Shown one piece after another: positions 63,525 to 64,000 of a stretch of 64,000 bases of DNA. The translations under genes were made by a program, and so were the position numbers. Under the pieces are notes generated by a model. The model was not told the DNA's origin, searched no databases, and saw only the letters and a list, made by a program, of their open reading frames with translations. The stretch is from NCBI GenBank assembly GCA_016271365.2, contig CM028132.1:1189643001-1189707000 (forward strand), read 5' to 3'. The number at the start of each line of letters is the position of its first letter. Position 1 is the first letter of the stretch. The stretch is from Neoceratodus forsteri (lineage: Eukaryota; Chordata; Ceratodontiformes; Ceratodontidae).

Positions 63525-64000
63525 TATTCTCTTAACAATCTGTACTCATGTGAGTACAGATTTAGTGACTTTAGTCTTTCCTCATATGGGAGATTTGCCA
63601 GCTGTTTTATCCTCCTGGTGGCCCTTCACTGAGCCTTCTCCACCGTGCTCATACTTCCTGCAGTTATTGGTGCACAAAAGGGGGCACAGTACTCCAAGTG
63701 AGGTCTCACGAGGCTTGTATATAGAGGCATCAAGACCTCAGCCTTCCTACTCTTTATGTGTCTGTGTATGCATCCCAGTAAGGAATAGCATTTTTTAACA
63801 GTTTTTTTTTGTGTGTATGTCAAATTTTAAATCATTGGTAATAGTTACACCCAGATCTCTTTCCTTAGTGGTCGTCTGAATAATTGTATCATTTATAGTA
63901 CAGCTAGCCCTCGTGTTGTTATTTCCAAAGTGCATTACCTTACACATGGATTCATTAAACGTCATCTTATTATCCTTAGCCCACACACCTATGTTATTCA
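63160..64000 (-). mobile_element. CR1-type LINE, copy F, 3' part, runs off the window
   Basis: The minus strand from 63986 encodes TTKERDLGVTITNDLKFD, then CYSLLGCIHRHIKSRKAEVL and SLVRPHLEYCAPF, the C-terminal domain of a CR1-type ORF2. The final segment and 3' UTR follow to about 63165 (TCTACTATGAAACTATGAA-like tail on the minus strand). A (TA)n run at about 63487-63520 interrupts the 3' part. The family differs from copies A-E. RT lies beyond the window edge. Confidence 0.8.
63487..63520. repeat. (TA)n microsatellite
   Basis: About 17 uninterrupted TA units inside CR1 copy F. Confidence 0.95.

Noticed and set aside
1..64000. CRISPR arrays, operons, phage or plasmid features
   Set aside because: No regularly spaced direct repeats, ribosome-binding sites or bacterial gene families; the content is vertebrate transposable elements.

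Overview
This is vertebrate nuclear DNA with no host gene that I can recognise. Almost everything identifiable is transposable-element sequence. I see no rRNA or functional tRNA gene, no CRISPR array and no bacterial-type operon. The mix is several CR1 LINEs (one with an esterase-type ORF1), a full-length L1 plus older L1 pieces, a Tx1-clade LINE, many L2-like LINE 3' ends, a MIR/CORE-type SINE, a tRNA-headed SINE family with A tails, hAT-like MITEs, a Penelope-like 3' end and an LTR. That mix fits a large, repeat-rich tetrapod or lobe-finned-fish genome (caecilian, lungfish or tuatara-like). The species cannot be fixed from the sequence.

Layout. 0-7.1 kb: a LINE 3' scrap, then CR1 copy A (+) with an open esterase-like ORF1 and a broken ORF2 carrying a hAT MITE. 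7.1-15 kb: L2-like 3' ends, CR1 copy B (-), a GC-rich palindromic element, CT-rich DNA and a CR1 C-terminal fragment. 15-25 kb: two adjacent hairpin elements, a hAT MITE with a perfect 8-bp duplication, an old L1 interrupted by a SINE, and two more SINEs of the same family with target duplications. 25-33 kb: CR1 copy C (+) interrupted by a MIR-like SINE, an L2-like fragment, a Penelope-like 3' end, and CR1 copy D (-), which is an inverted partner of C. 33-43 kb: L2-like LINEs in both orientations, a 359-bp hAT MITE and L1 fragments. 42.8-47.7 kb: a three-level nest in which a Tx1 LINE holds an L2-like LINE that holds a 2.15-kb solo LTR. 47.9-52.1 kb: a tRNA-derived SINE, CR1 copy E and a GC-rich terminal-inverted-repeat element. 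52.57-59.18 kb: a full-length L1 bounded by a 14-bp duplication. 59.2-64 kb: MITEs, LINE 3' ends and CR1 copy F running off the end.

How the parts relate. The non-autonomous elements pair with plausible partners here. A-tailed SINEs with target duplications match L1-type mobilisation. The MIR-like SINE carries the same 3' tail as the L2-like LINEs. The MITEs have hAT-style 8-bp duplications but no transposase gene in view. All LINE reading frames except CR1-A ORF1 carry stops or frameshifts, so nothing here is likely to be mobile today. The window reads as a layered record of insertions, and the nesting gives relative ages directly. Coordinates of element ends without a target duplication are approximate.
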